Positions 23,401 through 38,000 of a stretch of 64,000 nt of DNA are shown in pieces. This stretch comes from Gymnogyps californianus. Taxonomy: Eukaryota; Chordata; Aves; Accipitriformes; Cathartidae. Positions within the stretch are counted from its first letter, which is position 1; every line of letters begins with the position of its first letter. The translations under genes were made by a program, and so were the position numbers. The notes below the pieces were generated by a model. That model worked only from the letters and a program-made list of their open reading frames with translations, had not been told where the DNA came from and did no database searches. The stretch lies in NCBI RefSeq assembly GCF_018139145.2, contig NC_059474.1:41868344-41932343 (forward strand), written 5' to 3'.

Positions 23401-26400
23401 GTAACACTCTCTAGACACAGTAGGGAACTAGGAACAGGAAAGACATACAATTTACTAAGGTTAACTGAATGAAAGTTTGTTCAGCTAGAAATTACAGAGT
23501 AGCAAGACCTTAAGGAAAATAAACGTGTGGAGATTTTAAAACATGTTTTTCCTCTTAAAAGGCCTTGTCTACTAATATAAACACTGTTATTTCAAAAGGC
23601 TTGTCTGATTGTTACATATGCTAGGGCCCACAGCCAAGGAAAGACTCACAAGCACTAAAGACCGTCAGACCTGCTGAACAAAAATGGTTGCTACACCACA
23701 GTACTGTCTCCAGTTGAAAATATTACATGAGAAATAAAGGTTCATGTCTAAAAACCTCTACAGAAGCCTTCAGAGACATGCAGAAGGAGACAAAAATACA
23801 GCTAACCCTGTAGCTGGGAAATCTTACATTGCAAGAAATAAAATCATATTGCAAGAAACTCAAAAACCTAGTACTGGTGAACACTTTCAAAACCTCAAAA
23901 ATAGCTGTAGATATTTGAGATGAAAATGTCATTTTTATTGTTTTCCATATAAAAATAGTTATGAATAAACATTTACCTTTTTGATATCACACAGCACAAG
24001 CTGTGACTCCCTACTCTTATATAGCTTTCAAAATATCCACCTAAAGCTAAAAAAATCATTGGAAAGGGTAACAGAAAAAAAAGAGGCAGCTCAGCTCTAA
24101 GTTTTTCAACTATCCTCCAGAGACAGTAAGTATCTGGCGATCGTCTCAACTAAACAGAGAACTTGGTAATACTTCCTCATTGCATGGTTGTCTAAACAAA
24201 CAGGTAATGTGATGTTTTGGTCTGAACACAGGTAAGGAAAGCCAGAAGGGAGCACAAGTTTAGAATTTCAAGCAGGTTTCTCAGTTTAAGACAGCTCACG
24301 GGGATTGCTTTAAATCTGGCACAACCACTTTTACCAAGTCCTGCAGCTCTTTGCTGGTATGAAGAATGCATTAGCCAAGGATGATCACAATAAGTAGTTT
24401 TGCTAAGAAAAATTTAGAACCCTGACTGAAATTTGATAGACTTCCTAAAAACTTATCAAGATCCTGCAGCTCTTCAAATCTACACAGGATTGATAACTTT
24501 GAGCACCACTACTGACATCTGAATACTGTCCAGTTTAGCTTGTGCTACAAACTGGAAAAGGCGCTCTCATGCATAATCTTCAGGGCTAACGATATACATT
24601 TTTGTTTTACATTAGCTTTCTCTGTATCAGAGCAAACATTCAGAGATTCATCGCCTTTTCCCTTCTAAAGTACTGCAGAAAAACACTTTAAAAAGCAAAT
24701 AATTAGCTCCGTGAAAGCATCAGCTTTGCTGCTGTACAGTCTTTCTATGACTGGTTTGCTTCTCTACATTAAAAAAGATAATATGCTCAACTCTACCGTC
24801 TTATCTATTTGGATTTTTTGATGGGGGGCATCCATGTGCAGTGCACAGAGATGAAAGAATCCTTGCCTTATAGGGCCAGAGGATTTGTTATACCTTGAGG
24901 TTCATTAATCTTGTTGACCCTGGCTGTCATATTTTCAGGACTAAGTCACACCTAGACTGCTGGAGATGCTATTGAAGTGGTTAGTACAAAAATATATACT
25001 TGGTTTATTTTGTACATTATTTATGATTACAACGTTCTTTTCTATTATCTCTTCTACTCAATAAGTAAATACTGGAAAACTATTATTAAAATAAAAACTT
25101 TAATATGATGTGATTCACCACTATATAGTTGGAAGAGTCTCATTTTTAGTATCTGAGACATATTCTAATTTTAACTCCATAAAAATTTAACTTTGTAAGG
25201 TAAAGACCAAAGAATAAGGCACTTCAAAACATAATATTTCACAAAATGATTGGAATTTTTACTCCTCTAATCTGCAAACTTATGAGATATATATCAAGGC
25301 ATTTCTTAGGAACCCTGAGAAAAGAGTCACTAGAGGAGAACTGTGGGTAACAGGAACAATAATACCTGCACTAAAAATTCCTTTGCCTTTCAAAAGGAAG
25401 ATCAAAGGAAAACATTAATCAAAATGAAAAGTTTTTTTCTGTTCTTTTATAAGTAGCATGATCCAGGGCTTCAGTTAGGTATTTTCATTGAAGGTTAAGG
25501 TAGCTCAGGAATACAAGAAATCCATACAGTTATTTTGAACTAATTTAAATTTTTTTCAATTTTTTTTTTCCCTGTGATATTAGAGAATGTATGCTGCTGA
25601 CTACTAGCTTTCTAATTAGAATGAAAAATAGTAGGAATAAAAACCTGTCTTATTTTACATTGTAAATGAATAAGCATATATGAACTGTCATGCAAAACTG
25701 ATGTTCAAGAAACTTGATTCTTTGCTCAATGCATCATCATGACTGTACAGGTAAGTCAAAGTACAAGGAATTGAAAAATTTCGACCCTTCTACTGGCTAT
25801 TTTACAAAATCCCTCTGTTGATAATTCACCAAATTCTGTATTTCACAGGTCACCTACCTTTTAGAAGAAAATGGTATCATAGCGATCCACAGTAGGCCTA
25901 ATACATTACTATTAAAAAGTGGTCAGTACAGACTGAAGGTGCTTGCTAGTTATTTTATACAGAGGACATTGTAGCATTATTTACTAATAATGTTTCTCAA
26001 CAATTCCTTGTTACAAGACTGTTTTCAGTATGTCAATCTTACAAAAATTTGAGGATCAGTACTGAACTTTTCCATGTCATGGACTTAATGAAGATTTATT
26101 TTCATTTTCTTATCATCACACTAACTTCAGAAAATGGTTCAACAGCTTGTGAATAACTAGAAAAAAATACATTATTTATTTGAGAAAAACAATTGTCAGC
26201 ATCTTTGCTTTGGAAAAAAAGAAAAAAAAAAATCCTCTCAAGAACCTTTGATTCACAACAGAGAATTGAAATTTGACAGATGTGGGTGAGGCTTGTGTCA
26301 GAGGTTTGTTTTTTGTCATTCCTATGGCAGTCTTTTCAACGTAGTTTGCATATGTTCCCTAGAGATGGAGATTTTAGCAGCTACATTCTTTGGAGCTTCC

Positions 26401-28804
26401 CTTCACACTTTCTACTTTATATTCCTTGCAATTGCAGCTTTAGTGAATATTCACAAAACCTCTTCTCAAGACAAGCATTTTACAAATCCAGTCTGTAGTG
26501 AAGCTACATTGTGCCATTATATAGTTAATAAAACAAAGAATAATATTTGGATTAACCTGAATAGAAGGTCACAATTAGGTCATTACAGTGTCAGTTGTGC
26601 TCATCCTTGAGAACTCCTAAAGTGAAAATTCAAACTAGTAGTAGGACTCAGCTGGATCAGGGAGTTTTCAGGGTGCCAGACAGAAGATGCTGCACTTGCC
26701 TGACATACATGTATGTGGTCTCCATGCCTTTCATTCACAGGCCATCACTTCAAAAGGAAGTTAGCTACAGCTACATACATATGCCTACAGATTTATTGCC
26801 CCATCTTACATAAAAATGCTCTCTATACACACACACACTTATTCGAGAAAGAAAATGTGAACAGTAGAAGAAAAAGGGAAACAGAGAAATAACCTTTCAT
26901 AATAGTAAGTAGTTGAAAACCAGTTTGATTAATATAAGTAAACTTATAGTAAAGATAACACTTCCATTGAAAACCTGTATCTACCTTTACTTCAGACACT
27001 GGCAACACAAAAATTAATGTTATATTTAAAGGTTTTTGGCTTATCTTAAACATTCCTTTATAAAATAATATCACTTAAATTTAAAACTCTTCTAAGGAAA
27101 TACTTTCTTTCTACTTTTGCACATGCACATAACAGTGGAGGACTACATCTGAGCACTATCAATATAAATTCTTCATAATTATTGCAATTTTTTCAGATAC
27201 CAACATAACTGAGAGCATATTAGGGTCACAGAGAGGTAAGGGTGAAAAGCTAGAAAAGGTCAGTTACTGAGGTTGTTCTGCCAAAGACTACTATAATTTC
27301 ATGTAAATATTTGCACTGCTACGATGTAAAAAATAAACAATACACCAGTCATCCTCTTATCAAATCCTTTGTTATCATGTCATTTTGTGGCAACACACAG
27401 GAACAGATGGGGAAACATATGACACGCACGATCAGATCCTTATCCTGCTGGTGGCAGGCATCCCTTTAAGCCATCATTGAAAAATCTTTTTATTTTGCAC
27501 TTATCTTTTATAAAAGTCTTGGGTCGCATTATCAACCACCTTTTCTTTGGAAGAAAGAATGTACAAATGGGAACTATGCACACATCTGTATGAAACTAAC
27601 TCTTCAGCTCCGATTCCTGACTATCTGGCTACAAACCACGAAAATAATGGTGGCTTCATGTATTCCTCACATATATTTTTATTCTATGTATTCTGCACCC
27701 TTAGGGGTGCAGAAAATACTGCTTAAATTCCTAGGACCTTTATAATATGAGTAACTCTTAAGCATTTCAAATGAATTCATATGTGTAGCTGATACTGAGT
27801 CATATTAGTGAAATTAATAAGCTTAAACTAGGACTTTTTATATTACACTGAATATGAATTTGCATAATTCATGTTCAGATACTCAGTTGCAATTTGCACT
27901 TTGAAAAAATAATAAACAGTAAATTAATCATGTAATTTTAGAACCAACTGAAATATAAAACTGCATTTTACAGAATAAAAGTGAACGTTTTAGCAGTACA
28001 AAAATACATGAATTGGCAACTTCAATAAAATTAATTTTTACTAGAGTTAGAAAGACAACAAACTTTTATGAACTGAGTTGAGCTGTACATCAGTTACAAA
28101 AGCCCAGCAACACTGTACATTTGAAATGATTTAAACGCTCAGCAAAGCATGATTTCCACAAAGGATGTAGTACAGTTCAAAAGGTAATGAACGCAACATT
28201 AATTTTGAGGTTACATTGAAACCATCTATTTCAAAACTCTTCCTCACATTGACTTCACAAGATATTAGATTCTCAAATTACAAGAGAGAATTAGGCTAGC
28301 TGGCATGTATTTGGACCTGTATAATGAAATGCTTTCCCTAGTCTAACCCTTGTTTAGATCATGCCCGCAGAAGGACACTTGCAATAGAAGATAAAAGAAA
28401 CATTCTTTAGAACACAGATGGATCAGCCAACAGCTGAGACACTAGCAAAGTAAATCAGCTCAAAATGCCTCTTTTGCATTCCATTCTAAAACCCACTATC
28501 TTTCGCAAAAGAAATAACAACATGCAAAAACTAACAGTTTTTTGTAGAGTGAAAGGCTGCCATGCCAGAGTTGAGAACATGTAGAAGCCCTTCTGTTCAA
28601 AGAGATTTTAGTGATTCATCTCCCTGTGCAACTCCAGGAAGCTGCTTTCCACAAGAATAAGGTCTAACTCATGCCTTTATCTTGGCATAAAACATGAGTT
28701 TATATTTACCAAAATATAAGGTACTGTTCTGAGACAGACTTTCTTCGACACACTATTCCCCCACCCCAAACAAAGTGGAGGGTGATATATAATCAATACT
28801 ATGG

Positions 28805-28823
28805 AAAAAAAAAAAAAAGAAAA
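28805..28823. repeat. A-rich simple tract
   Basis: Fourteen A, one G, four A. It could be a decayed poly(A) tail, but no retroposed body was recognised upstream. Confidence 0.7.
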
Positions 28824-31800
28824 ACCAACCCAAAAACCCACTCCACACTTTATGCTGAAATTGGGACACTCCTTTTTGTAGCAAAACATACCGAAAAACA
28901 TTAATGAATTTTTACGCTCAAGCCTTACATTCCTTAACATTTGATATGATGCGAAGGAAACAGAAAGTCCGTCTCAATACTAAGAGTCACCTTGCTGTAT
29001 TATTAATCTACCTCAGATCACAAGTTCGTAAAACTGCCTTTTCAGCGAGTATTGAAACGCCATTAACCACGAGTACCCTAAGCGAATGGAAATCTAAATC
29101 TAATTTTCTAGCAGGCTCCATTTATAGAATAAAATTTACCATGTTACATTAAGTTATGTTATTGCTTTAAAAATGACACCATTCATAAAGAAAAGGTCTA
29201 GGGACAATCTATTGCGAGGAGTTTCAGCTATTATATATTTCCTAGATAGCATCTGACATTACCATATCACTTGGTGCCAAAGCTGTAATATCAGAGCTAA
29301 AGAAAACATTTACAAAAATTATGTTTGCCATGCCTTCCGGAGAGCTCGTCAAAGCACAGGCTGAAGTGCAGCGCTTTCTGTAACTTGGACTCTGTGCATC
29401 CACATTGCCACCTGCAAAATACCTGCTAATTCAGGATGAGCATGCCTAGGTGGCCCGAGGACAAGCCTGCCATTACCAGTCCAGCCACGCTGCAAGCAGG
29501 AGAGACACAGGGTGAGGACACAGGGTAACGCATGCTCATTCTTTCCCCCTTAGTGTGCTCCACAGCTCACCTGAATTAGATGTGAGCTCGAGCCTGAGAA
29601 GGAACCCTACGCCTCTACTCAGAACGTCACCCAATGAACACCACAATAAAAATTATTAGCTGAGCACCATTAACAATGTGAAATATGAAAATGCAACAGA
29701 GGATGCATGTTGGTTTCAGGAAAAGTATTTTCAGCCATTCTCACTCCTTTCTAGCAGTTAACGTATCACCAAACATTATCTTTTGCCACTTTCCTTCAGT
29801 ATAAGGACGGTAATAAGGACTGACACTTACAAAACCAGATTCAAAACCATGTTGAGACAATCCCAGCTTGTTGTTACATTATCAGGTATGTTAATGCAAT
29901 AGCATTCAAACTACAGAAAATAAAGGAATTTTTGTGTCTGAGCCTGTCTTCTTAAAGCAGTCAAAACTATCTGACTTAGATTAGTGAGGTGGTTGTTTTT
30001 AGGAAAAATGGGTGGTTCGAGAAAGAAATTATTTTATTTGTTTTGAAATATTTTTAATTTATTGTTGGAATAAAAGGGGGTTGATGTCCTCTTTTATTAA
30101 ACACATATTCCTTCAAGAATCAGAACTGTAGCTTCCAAGCACCTGGTATTTCATATGTGAAATTTGTAACTTCTCGTATAGTGGACACCACCTCTTTTCT
30201 CTTTTATATTCAAGTAATAACAGCAATTAAGTACTGATTCTTGCCAGTACTTTCTGAATTAATGCAATTAAGTGTGAGTCTAAAACTCTAGTCACACAGA
30301 CACAATACAATTGCCTTCTCATGAAACTGTAATGAATAAAATCAAACAGCAGGAATTCCACTGGAAACAATGAATAGTAGCAATCTACTTCATCTTATAT
30401 TACACTGATTGCTTCATATAATTTCATTTCATTTCTACATAAAATAGAGAATTCTATTGTCTGCTCTGCTGCCATTTCTCTTGATATTTGAAATATATTT
30501 AATTACACAAGGTCACATCTGAAGAGATAAAGCTCTCTGGAGAGAAAGAAATTGAACTTTTCCATATCAGATCACTTCTCTCTCCAGAAATGAATTCTTT
30601 ATTACCCCAAAATTACATGGTATTATCCTGAAATGACATGATATGTCTTATTTCTCATCTAACATTCCTGGAATTAGGCTGGAGTATAAAAGAAAACTAA
30701 TGGTTCTGAGAATTGGCTGCTCCAAAGGCTTCACTCTTTCATTACTCACTCTTGATAATTGGCAGTCCACAGCAGGAGAAGCAGGAAGAAATATGCCAGT
30801 TGCATTTAGAGATGGGAGTTATGGCCTTTTCTTTATGGTGCTGCATAAAAAATTATGGCAAATTATAACAGCTGTTACGGATGCGTTAAACCTGCCAAAG
30901 GTCTGTTTGTGCTAAAAGATTTTTTTTTCCCAAATTCTAAATTTACAGTTCTTCAGTCCTTCAAAGGCCTAAAAAGAGTTTGCACTGGGGTGGCAGAAAT
31001 AGAAAAAGAGTAATTAATATGAAGACAAATGTCATTGAAGATAATGAGAGGTTCAAAAATTTCTGAAACTTCCTTTTTATCCCCATATTGAGAACATTTG
31101 AAAAAACAGACACATTCCATAGCTATATATTTTAGTTATCAATGCATTTCATTAAATGTTATACTTTTTGGATTGTATCTAATACCCACAAAATGTGTAA
31201 ATATAATAACACACCTATGCCATTTTTTCTCTAGAATTTTTTTGGATCTACTTACTATGGTTTTATAAGGAAGTAATTGTGTTACAAGGAATCTTATAAT
31301 TTTTTTTAACGACATCTATTTGAACTACAGAGAAAACCACCAATAATGATCTAGACAGAATATAATTGCTTATGATTGCTACAGTTTTCCAAATTTATTT
31401 GGCCCATTTTCCAAAGATAGGAAACAGAAAGTTCCAGAACAGGAAATGCTCTGGAAATACACAAAATATTATCTATACAGATGTATACATACAAATCTTT
31501 TAAAGTGGATCCTGGAACCTGCTCTAGTAACTATTTCTACCAGGTTAACCCACAGTTATAAGAATGACCAACTTCTCAAAGCTGTTCAAACATAACATTT
31601 CTATATTACAAAGGCTGTTCAAATCTTAACAGGTAGTTTAAATTGAAAAAGACAAGTCAGTTTGTACCTGACTGCCTGAGATACTTACAAATTCAATTTT
31701 CTGGATAAAATCCAGACTTCATCCTGGTTGTTCAAGCAAGTGATAAGGAAGCTGGAAAATCTGTATTTTGGAAAGCAGTAAAAGAAAGAGACTTTCTAGA

Positions 31801-32401
31801 GTTTTCAGTGTCCTGGTGATGTATGGTCCAATTACTTGTCATGCTGCCACAGAGAGATTTGGTACCGTGGGACCTACAGAGCTGTTGGGGTTTGACACCA
31901 TGTAGGCTAGCTTTAATTGAGCCCATAGTTACCTTCTGCATCTTGATGCTTTTACAGCCTTTTAGGAGGCACTCTTAGGACAACCTACAGTATTCTTCAT
32001 AAAGTATTGTTTTTGTTGGTGTTGTTAATAGTTCAACATTTTTATACCTGCTATGGGTTTAAAATTAACCATTAACAAGGAGTGACAGCTGCAGCAAAAA
32101 TGCATTTGCAGATCCAAGGTGCTACAAATGTCGCATTGAAAGTACAAGGGAAATAAAAAACTGCAGCTAAAGGGAGAACAGTTTTTTCAACCTGGGCACT
32201 AGATTACAATGCTCTCCTTTCAAATTGCTCATGCTTTCTAAAGATATGCAGAACTGGCAAAATCAAAAGAAAGTTTTATGAAAGCTGTAGGCGAGAACTA
32301 TAAAAGCCCATGTTCTGCCAACTAATTCACAATAGCATGTACTGTCACAGCACACATACACCGCATAACACTATTATATTATTAAAATTTACTACATTCA
32401 T

Positions 32402-32445
32402 TAAACTTTAATTAGACTTTATCTAAACTTTCATTAGACTTTAAT
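32402..32445. repeat. Imperfect tandem repeat, two 22-base units
   Basis: 'taaactttaattagactttatc' style units at 32402-32423 and 32424-32445 agree at 19 of 22 bases. Probably a local slippage duplication. Confidence 0.75.
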
Positions 32446-34469
32446 AAATAGTTGGAAATCCTGTTTCTATTAATATATTGTTCAAAAACCAGATTTCCCA
32501 AGTCTTAAAATAGAACAACGGGGCTACTCTGATATGTGTTTGTTACAAAGCTTTCAAGGCATTATGCTGTGTACAAGTTTGTGTTCAGATGCTTCATAAT
32601 TTATTACTGTCTTTTCTTTATATTTGCCTGTTTAGCAAAGCTAAGCAAAACAACAGATAGAAAAAAGAAAGGAGATGTAGGGATAATTACAGACTGACTA
32701 CTTTGAACAGCTTCAAAACTGTTTAGCAAAGCTAAAAAGTTAAAATATATGCAATCCTAAAATCTGAGAATGGGTCAGAATTGTTTTCATTTCCAAGAGT
32801 AAACTATGATGCAAGGTAAAGTGAAAATGGTTTTGAAATTGCTTCTTGTCTCTTTTTTTTTATTTTATTTTCTATTATTACACTGTCGCAGTGTTTCAAT
32901 GAAAGCGATGATTCTTCACAGAAGAAATGACTGACTTTCAGAAACCTTATTTTCCAAAGGGGAAACATTTCAATAAAAAATTATGAAGACTTTCTATATT
33001 ATTTTTACAGCAGAAATTATTTTCCTTTCCTTGGCTAAAAAAATGTCAAAATTAAATTAACAGCTTTGCCGTAGAACCTGTAAATGTCAGTCAAAAATAT
33101 GATCTGAAAGACAAACAGAAAACTCCAGAGGCAAGAGCAGTCTTTCTGTTTTTATAATGATTAACATGTTCTGTATACAACCACAGTATGAACTAAAAAG
33201 TAGCAATAAGTAAATGACAATTGGTCTCAACATTTAACCTTGGCATTGTGGAAATTATGTGGGTTTTTTTAATTTAAAGTTTCAAATTCTCAACAGTTTT
33301 CACAACTAGTATCAGATGAACACATTAAGATCATATACGGAGAATAAAACTAGAAAAAATACTGATGCAATAATTTATATTTCAATAATTAGAAAGTGAT
33401 TATGAAGTTTTATCTAATGTTTCTTTCTAATTTTTCTATTACTCCTTTATGGGCTTTCAATACACCATGAACTCAGCTTCCTTTATGTCCACTCTAACTC
33501 CACTCCCTGGCAGATAATTTTGGTTTGTATTCTTTGAATTTGTTAAGCCTAAACCTCCAGTTGTATTGTTTTCTGGAAATGTTATTCCTTTGCAGTAGAT
33601 CCCAGACAAAAAGGAAAAAATGCCTAAGAAAAGCCAATACTTTTATTTCACAGAAGTGAAATAATGTCCCCCATTTCATGGAACTGGAAAAGGACCAGAC
33701 TTTTGAAGACTAACTTGTCTACGATTCCGGTCGTGACAAAGAAAGAGAGAAGGCGGCAATGGAAGACTGAGAAAACACACTACATATGAACTTTTTTTTA
33801 CCTTTTAAAGAACAGGTTAATTTTTTATTACTTGGATAGTCTAAAATTCTATTTTGGATTATTTAATTGATCTCTTTTTACCAAGAAAAAAGAGGCTCAA
33901 AACTGGACCTTGATTAACTTGGAGTAAACCTGCAATAATTTGAGACAAGTCTCCAGATTTCTATTTCTGAGCAGCAGAATTCAGCCCTGAATCATTAAAT
34001 TTAAGAGTTCTTATAAAGAATTAATATGATGGTCATTTAACAGTAAATCTTCATCATGATACCTCAATAACAGTAGGAAAACCAAAAAATGGGTTTCCAT
34101 TAAACTCAATCCCTTTCACTTTCTTAAAACAGCAGCATCTCTTTCCCCATAAATATTCCTCTCCCATTAAATATTTACTCACTGATCTATATTTTGTCTG
34201 CTCAGACCATACTTTTAGAAATTATTTTCCTTGGAAAAATAAAGAGTAGAGTAACTCTGCAGTCATAAACCAGAGAAAATTTCATTCACTTCAGAGAGGG
34301 TATATAAGTGCTCTAAGGCAGGGTTACATGCCCAGCTTAACACACCTGTGTGAAAGTTGTTTCTAAACCTGGATTTTATTGTATATTATTCTACTTGTAT
34401 TTTATTGTAAAAGGAATTTTTAATATATGTCATTTCTCAGCTTCACTTTTATCTTGAATCAGCTTGGAG

Positions 34470-34992
34470 TAGAAGTTCTTTATGGGTTCAGTTAGTCCAG
34501 CATCTTCTGAGTGATCGATAGCAGGTAATTTTGAAAGCATATGAGAACAGATGAGTTTACCACTATATCCTCCCACACCTCTCTCTGTTTCTACAAGTGT
34601 GAACCTCAGAGTGTCCTGAGGTGAAGGGCTTGCCTACGTATTTATGAACCCTCAATGAATTTGCCTTAAATTTTTCCAGTCTCGCAAATCGATATAATCA
34701 TTTAGCATTGGTAACACTTGTAGCAAAGCAATTTCATATCTTTGAGCATTCATGCTACTCTTCTGCAAATCTATCCCCATTCCGCTGTGCCATTTTTGAG
34801 ATGAGAGCATTGCACACAGGATTCAACTTGTGGATGGATCAAGAGTACATTAATGGCATAACGATGTTTCTGTTTTCTTTACTCAACTCCTTTCCTAATT
34901 TGCATTTTTGGCCACTATTTCAGAGTCAACCTTTCAGTCGACATTACCTGCTTTTAGCTATACCTCTAAGTTGGTATCAGCAAGTTAAACTA
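34470..34992 (-). mobile_element. Ancient CR1-type LINE 3' part, minus orientation
   Basis: On the plus strand the segment passes through 'gttcagttagtccagcatcttctgagtg', 'ccctcaatgaatttgcc', 'ttttgagatgagagcattgcacacaggattcaacttgtgg', 'acattaatggcataacgatgtttctgttttctt' and 'ctcctttcctaatttgcatt'. These correspond, in order, to the reverse complement of the 3' portion of old sauropsid CR1 elements ('...gggctagatgaacc' at the tail; 'ttttgagatggggtgaccagaactgcacgcagtattcaaggtgtgg' further in). It is far more diverged than the two CR1 tails at 4115 and 9685, so it belongs to an older wave. The 96-codon plus-strand frame at 34708-34998 is a by-product. A 17-A run follows at 35004-35020. Confidence 0.7.
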
Positions 34993-35003
34993 CATTGAGA
35001 AGG

Positions 35004-35020
35004 AAAAAAAAAAAAAAAAA
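35004..35020. repeat. A17 run
   Basis: Seventeen consecutive A just beyond the old minus-oriented CR1 copy. Because it lies at that copy's internal (5') side it is not the CR1 tail, so it is probably independent. Confidence 0.8.
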
Positions 35021-38000
35021 TCTTTAAATCCCTAAACTATAATGTTATAACTCAAGGAACTGAGGAAACACGGGCCGTATGGCAAATACTATGCGAGATG
35101 AAGGACTACATCAGAATTTTACACGTGCTCTAAAACTCCAGGCACTGTGCACGGAATTAATTTTAGTCAGCATAGCTCCATCTCTTAGTCAGCAAAACAT
35201 CAGAGGGCATTTTTAAATTGCTATCTATTTTCTGCAGCTGGTTCATTTTTAATAGCTAAGAAACAACCACACTGTCTCTCTCTGAAGAAGTCACCAACAT
35301 GAGAGATGACAAAGATGATTCATCAGATCTTTGACTATTGTACAGTGCCGGTTTCTCAGATAACAATTCTCATTCCCTCCTTCTTCTCTCCCTCTCCTTT
35401 GAGAAAGAGTTATGAAACTTTTCAAAGCTTTGTAGAAATTTACTGAGATAATTTACCTTTACTTTCCCTTTAAGAAACCTTGGATTTCTGGAATTGTCAG
35501 CAAATCTTATACAACTGACGTAGTTGAAATTATTTCCCTTGATCACTGCTGATACAGCTCAAGGTGCGACATCATTCACACCACCCAGACATCAGCAATT
35601 GTCTCGTCCTTTCATCCTCCAGTGGCTGAGCTACTACATAGCTTGAGAAAGTATCAAAAACCTTCAGCTGATCTCCAGTCAGTTTTTCTGTTAATGAATT
35701 TTGCACATCAACTTCTATGACCTCCCAGGATTCAGATGCTTAAGGTATTTTCTATAAAAAAACCTGCCTCCTCTTGATAGGCTTTCCTCTCTTAACAGGT
35801 AATGCAGGCACATACTCATTCATCGGGCCCAGTGCATATACCAGCTCTCTAAATTAAAATCAAAACAAAACACAACACCTTTTCATCTTGCAAGTATCAT
35901 ACTCCCTGGCTACTCTGAAGACAAAGCAGTATTATTCTCTGCATGGCTGCTGACAAAACAGTTTAGTTACTTGCATTGGCATATATTGTTGTGCATTGTG
36001 CCTAGTCACCAGAGCTGGAATTAAAACCCCATAATTTCAGCTTCCATATTTTAAAGTCAGTGAACAAGTCTACCTCAGATACTCTCACTTTCCATCAACA
36101 GACCAGGAATTTCCATAAGGATGACCTTGTAGATAGGCAAGATCCACACAAGAGTCTGAAATTTCACTCAAAAGGAAACACATTACTTTTGTTTAACGCT
36201 CAGCATTTGTTCTAAAGACCCAGTTCATAACACACTCAACTATTTATTTAGAAGTATGTAACAGACTGGTTGGCCTTCCTCTGGTTGCTCTGAGTGTAAA
36301 AGAAAACTCCTATTAACATCCAACATCAAAAGTACCTCTTGCATAATCAGAACGCAGTCACTCGTGTTCAGGTACCTGCAGGAAGCAAGCAGCAGGCTGC
36401 TATCTCCAGACTGACTTTTCTAAGAGAACACATTATCAGGTGCTATTGCCTCTCACAAGCTTAGAGGGACCGCACTTTTAAAAGTTTTATGATAAGTACA
36501 TTTCTACTGAATCAGGTTATTGAAAGGAAGATGGCACAACCTTCTTAATACTTCAGTGATTTCACCTATTGATTATAGTTGTAATCACCGTGCATACACA
36601 CACAGCTATCTTGTATACTAAGTTTTATTTCTAGTCTATAGACTTAGACCAGACTGTGATATTGGACTAAACAGAACTTAGTCACAAAGGTATCCCTTAA
36701 CACAGTAATACTGCATCTAGAGTTCATGCCTGTGTAAGCCTAGAATAACAAGTAAATAAAAAATGAAAGCTGCAAGTCTGTGATGTCCTTTTGAATCAGC
36801 TGGTACAGTGAGATATAGCGTGACCATTGCCACCGTCAGCAAGAAAGAAGAAGGACGAAATGGAGGAAACATGAGCAAAGAGCCTGAAGGAAGAGTACAG
36901 AGAGGGGCAGCTCAAAGCTGAAAGTAGTGACTGCCAGTAGAAATGCAGGGATGTGTGCCCCAGGAAAATCCTGCCAGAGATATCCCAGCCTCGATTACCC
37001 ATTTAATAAAGTAAGGAAATTCTGCATTGAATATCCTTGTAAAGGGGAAGGAGGAAAATACTCTGGATGCTAAAAGATCATACTGTATCTCTACTATACT
37101 GCAGTTAATGCTCCTGGAACCTGGCCACTATCTGTAGAACAAGAGCTGGAATTTGTTGAAAGGTGTCAGATGGATGCCAAGTAGTAAACGCCTAAGCTTT
37201 GCAACAGAAGCCAGGATCTGCTCACAGGAGTCAAAAAGAACTACTGCCACACTGTGGTAAACTGTAAAAAAAGGTAATTTCTTTCTCTTTATCAAAGTAG
37301 CCTGCAGGATATCTCTGGTCAAAGAGAATTATTTTCTTTGTGACCAATCTGCTTTAATACAATGCCAAAAATATGGAGAGAACTATACAACTGCTTGGAA
37401 CCTCACAATTCACCTCCTGGGAAATGGCTGAGCAGTCACAAAGCCACGTTCATGTAGCAAGGGATCAATCAGACAAAGGAGCTAGTTTGCTGGAAAGACG
37501 ACAGTTTTTGACGAAACATCTCTTGGCAGAACAATCAGCAGAAAAAAAAAGGGAATGAGGTTATTTAATAGATACTTAAATAAAATACTACATTTTGTAA
37601 ACATTGCAAGAATATGGAGTACAATCATATATACACTACATATGGCAGCTGAAATACTTGTTTCTTCTTTAAGATGCTACACCAGCTTTAAAAGGTTATA
37701 CAAATCTTAAAAATGTAAAACTGCAGCATATTTTGGAATAGAATTAATTTTTCATTAACAAGTTGCTGAACATACTTTTCAAGCAACCTGTCATTTAAAC
37801 TATAGCATGGCAGATTATGCTATGAAAAGCAAAGATGATGATTCTTAATTCTACTTTACACTCATTAAAAAATGATGGAAAAAATATGTATAAAATTCTG
37901 ATTTTTATATATATACATACATACATGCAAACACAATTATTTTTACTCAAAAATTCTTCCAGTATGCATAACAGAAAAAAAGAAGTAACATATGCAGTTC

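Larger units (their letters stand above)
12237..34469. other. 22 kb AT-rich unique sequence, no gene or young repeat seen
   Basis: No open frame has protein-like character. The largest are 133 codons at 15287-15688 (+) and 143 codons at 16218-16649 (-), and neither resembles a known family. The region holds palindromes at 14069-14088, 17600-17627, 18168-18192 and 20397-20412, a poly-C run at 17782-17795 and a two-unit tandem repeat at 32402-32445. It also has a short CA run near 26827-26839 and an A-rich run near 28805-28823. A slightly GC-richer island lies at about 29330-29600. Confidence 0.55.

Noticed and set aside
26280..26610. Overlapping 72- and 105-codon frames with hydrophobic stretches
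   Set aside because: Two overlapping frames with no family resemblance. The hydrophobicity follows from T-rich sequence.
26827..26839. CA repeat
   Set aside because: Only about six units, too short to list as a microsatellite of interest.
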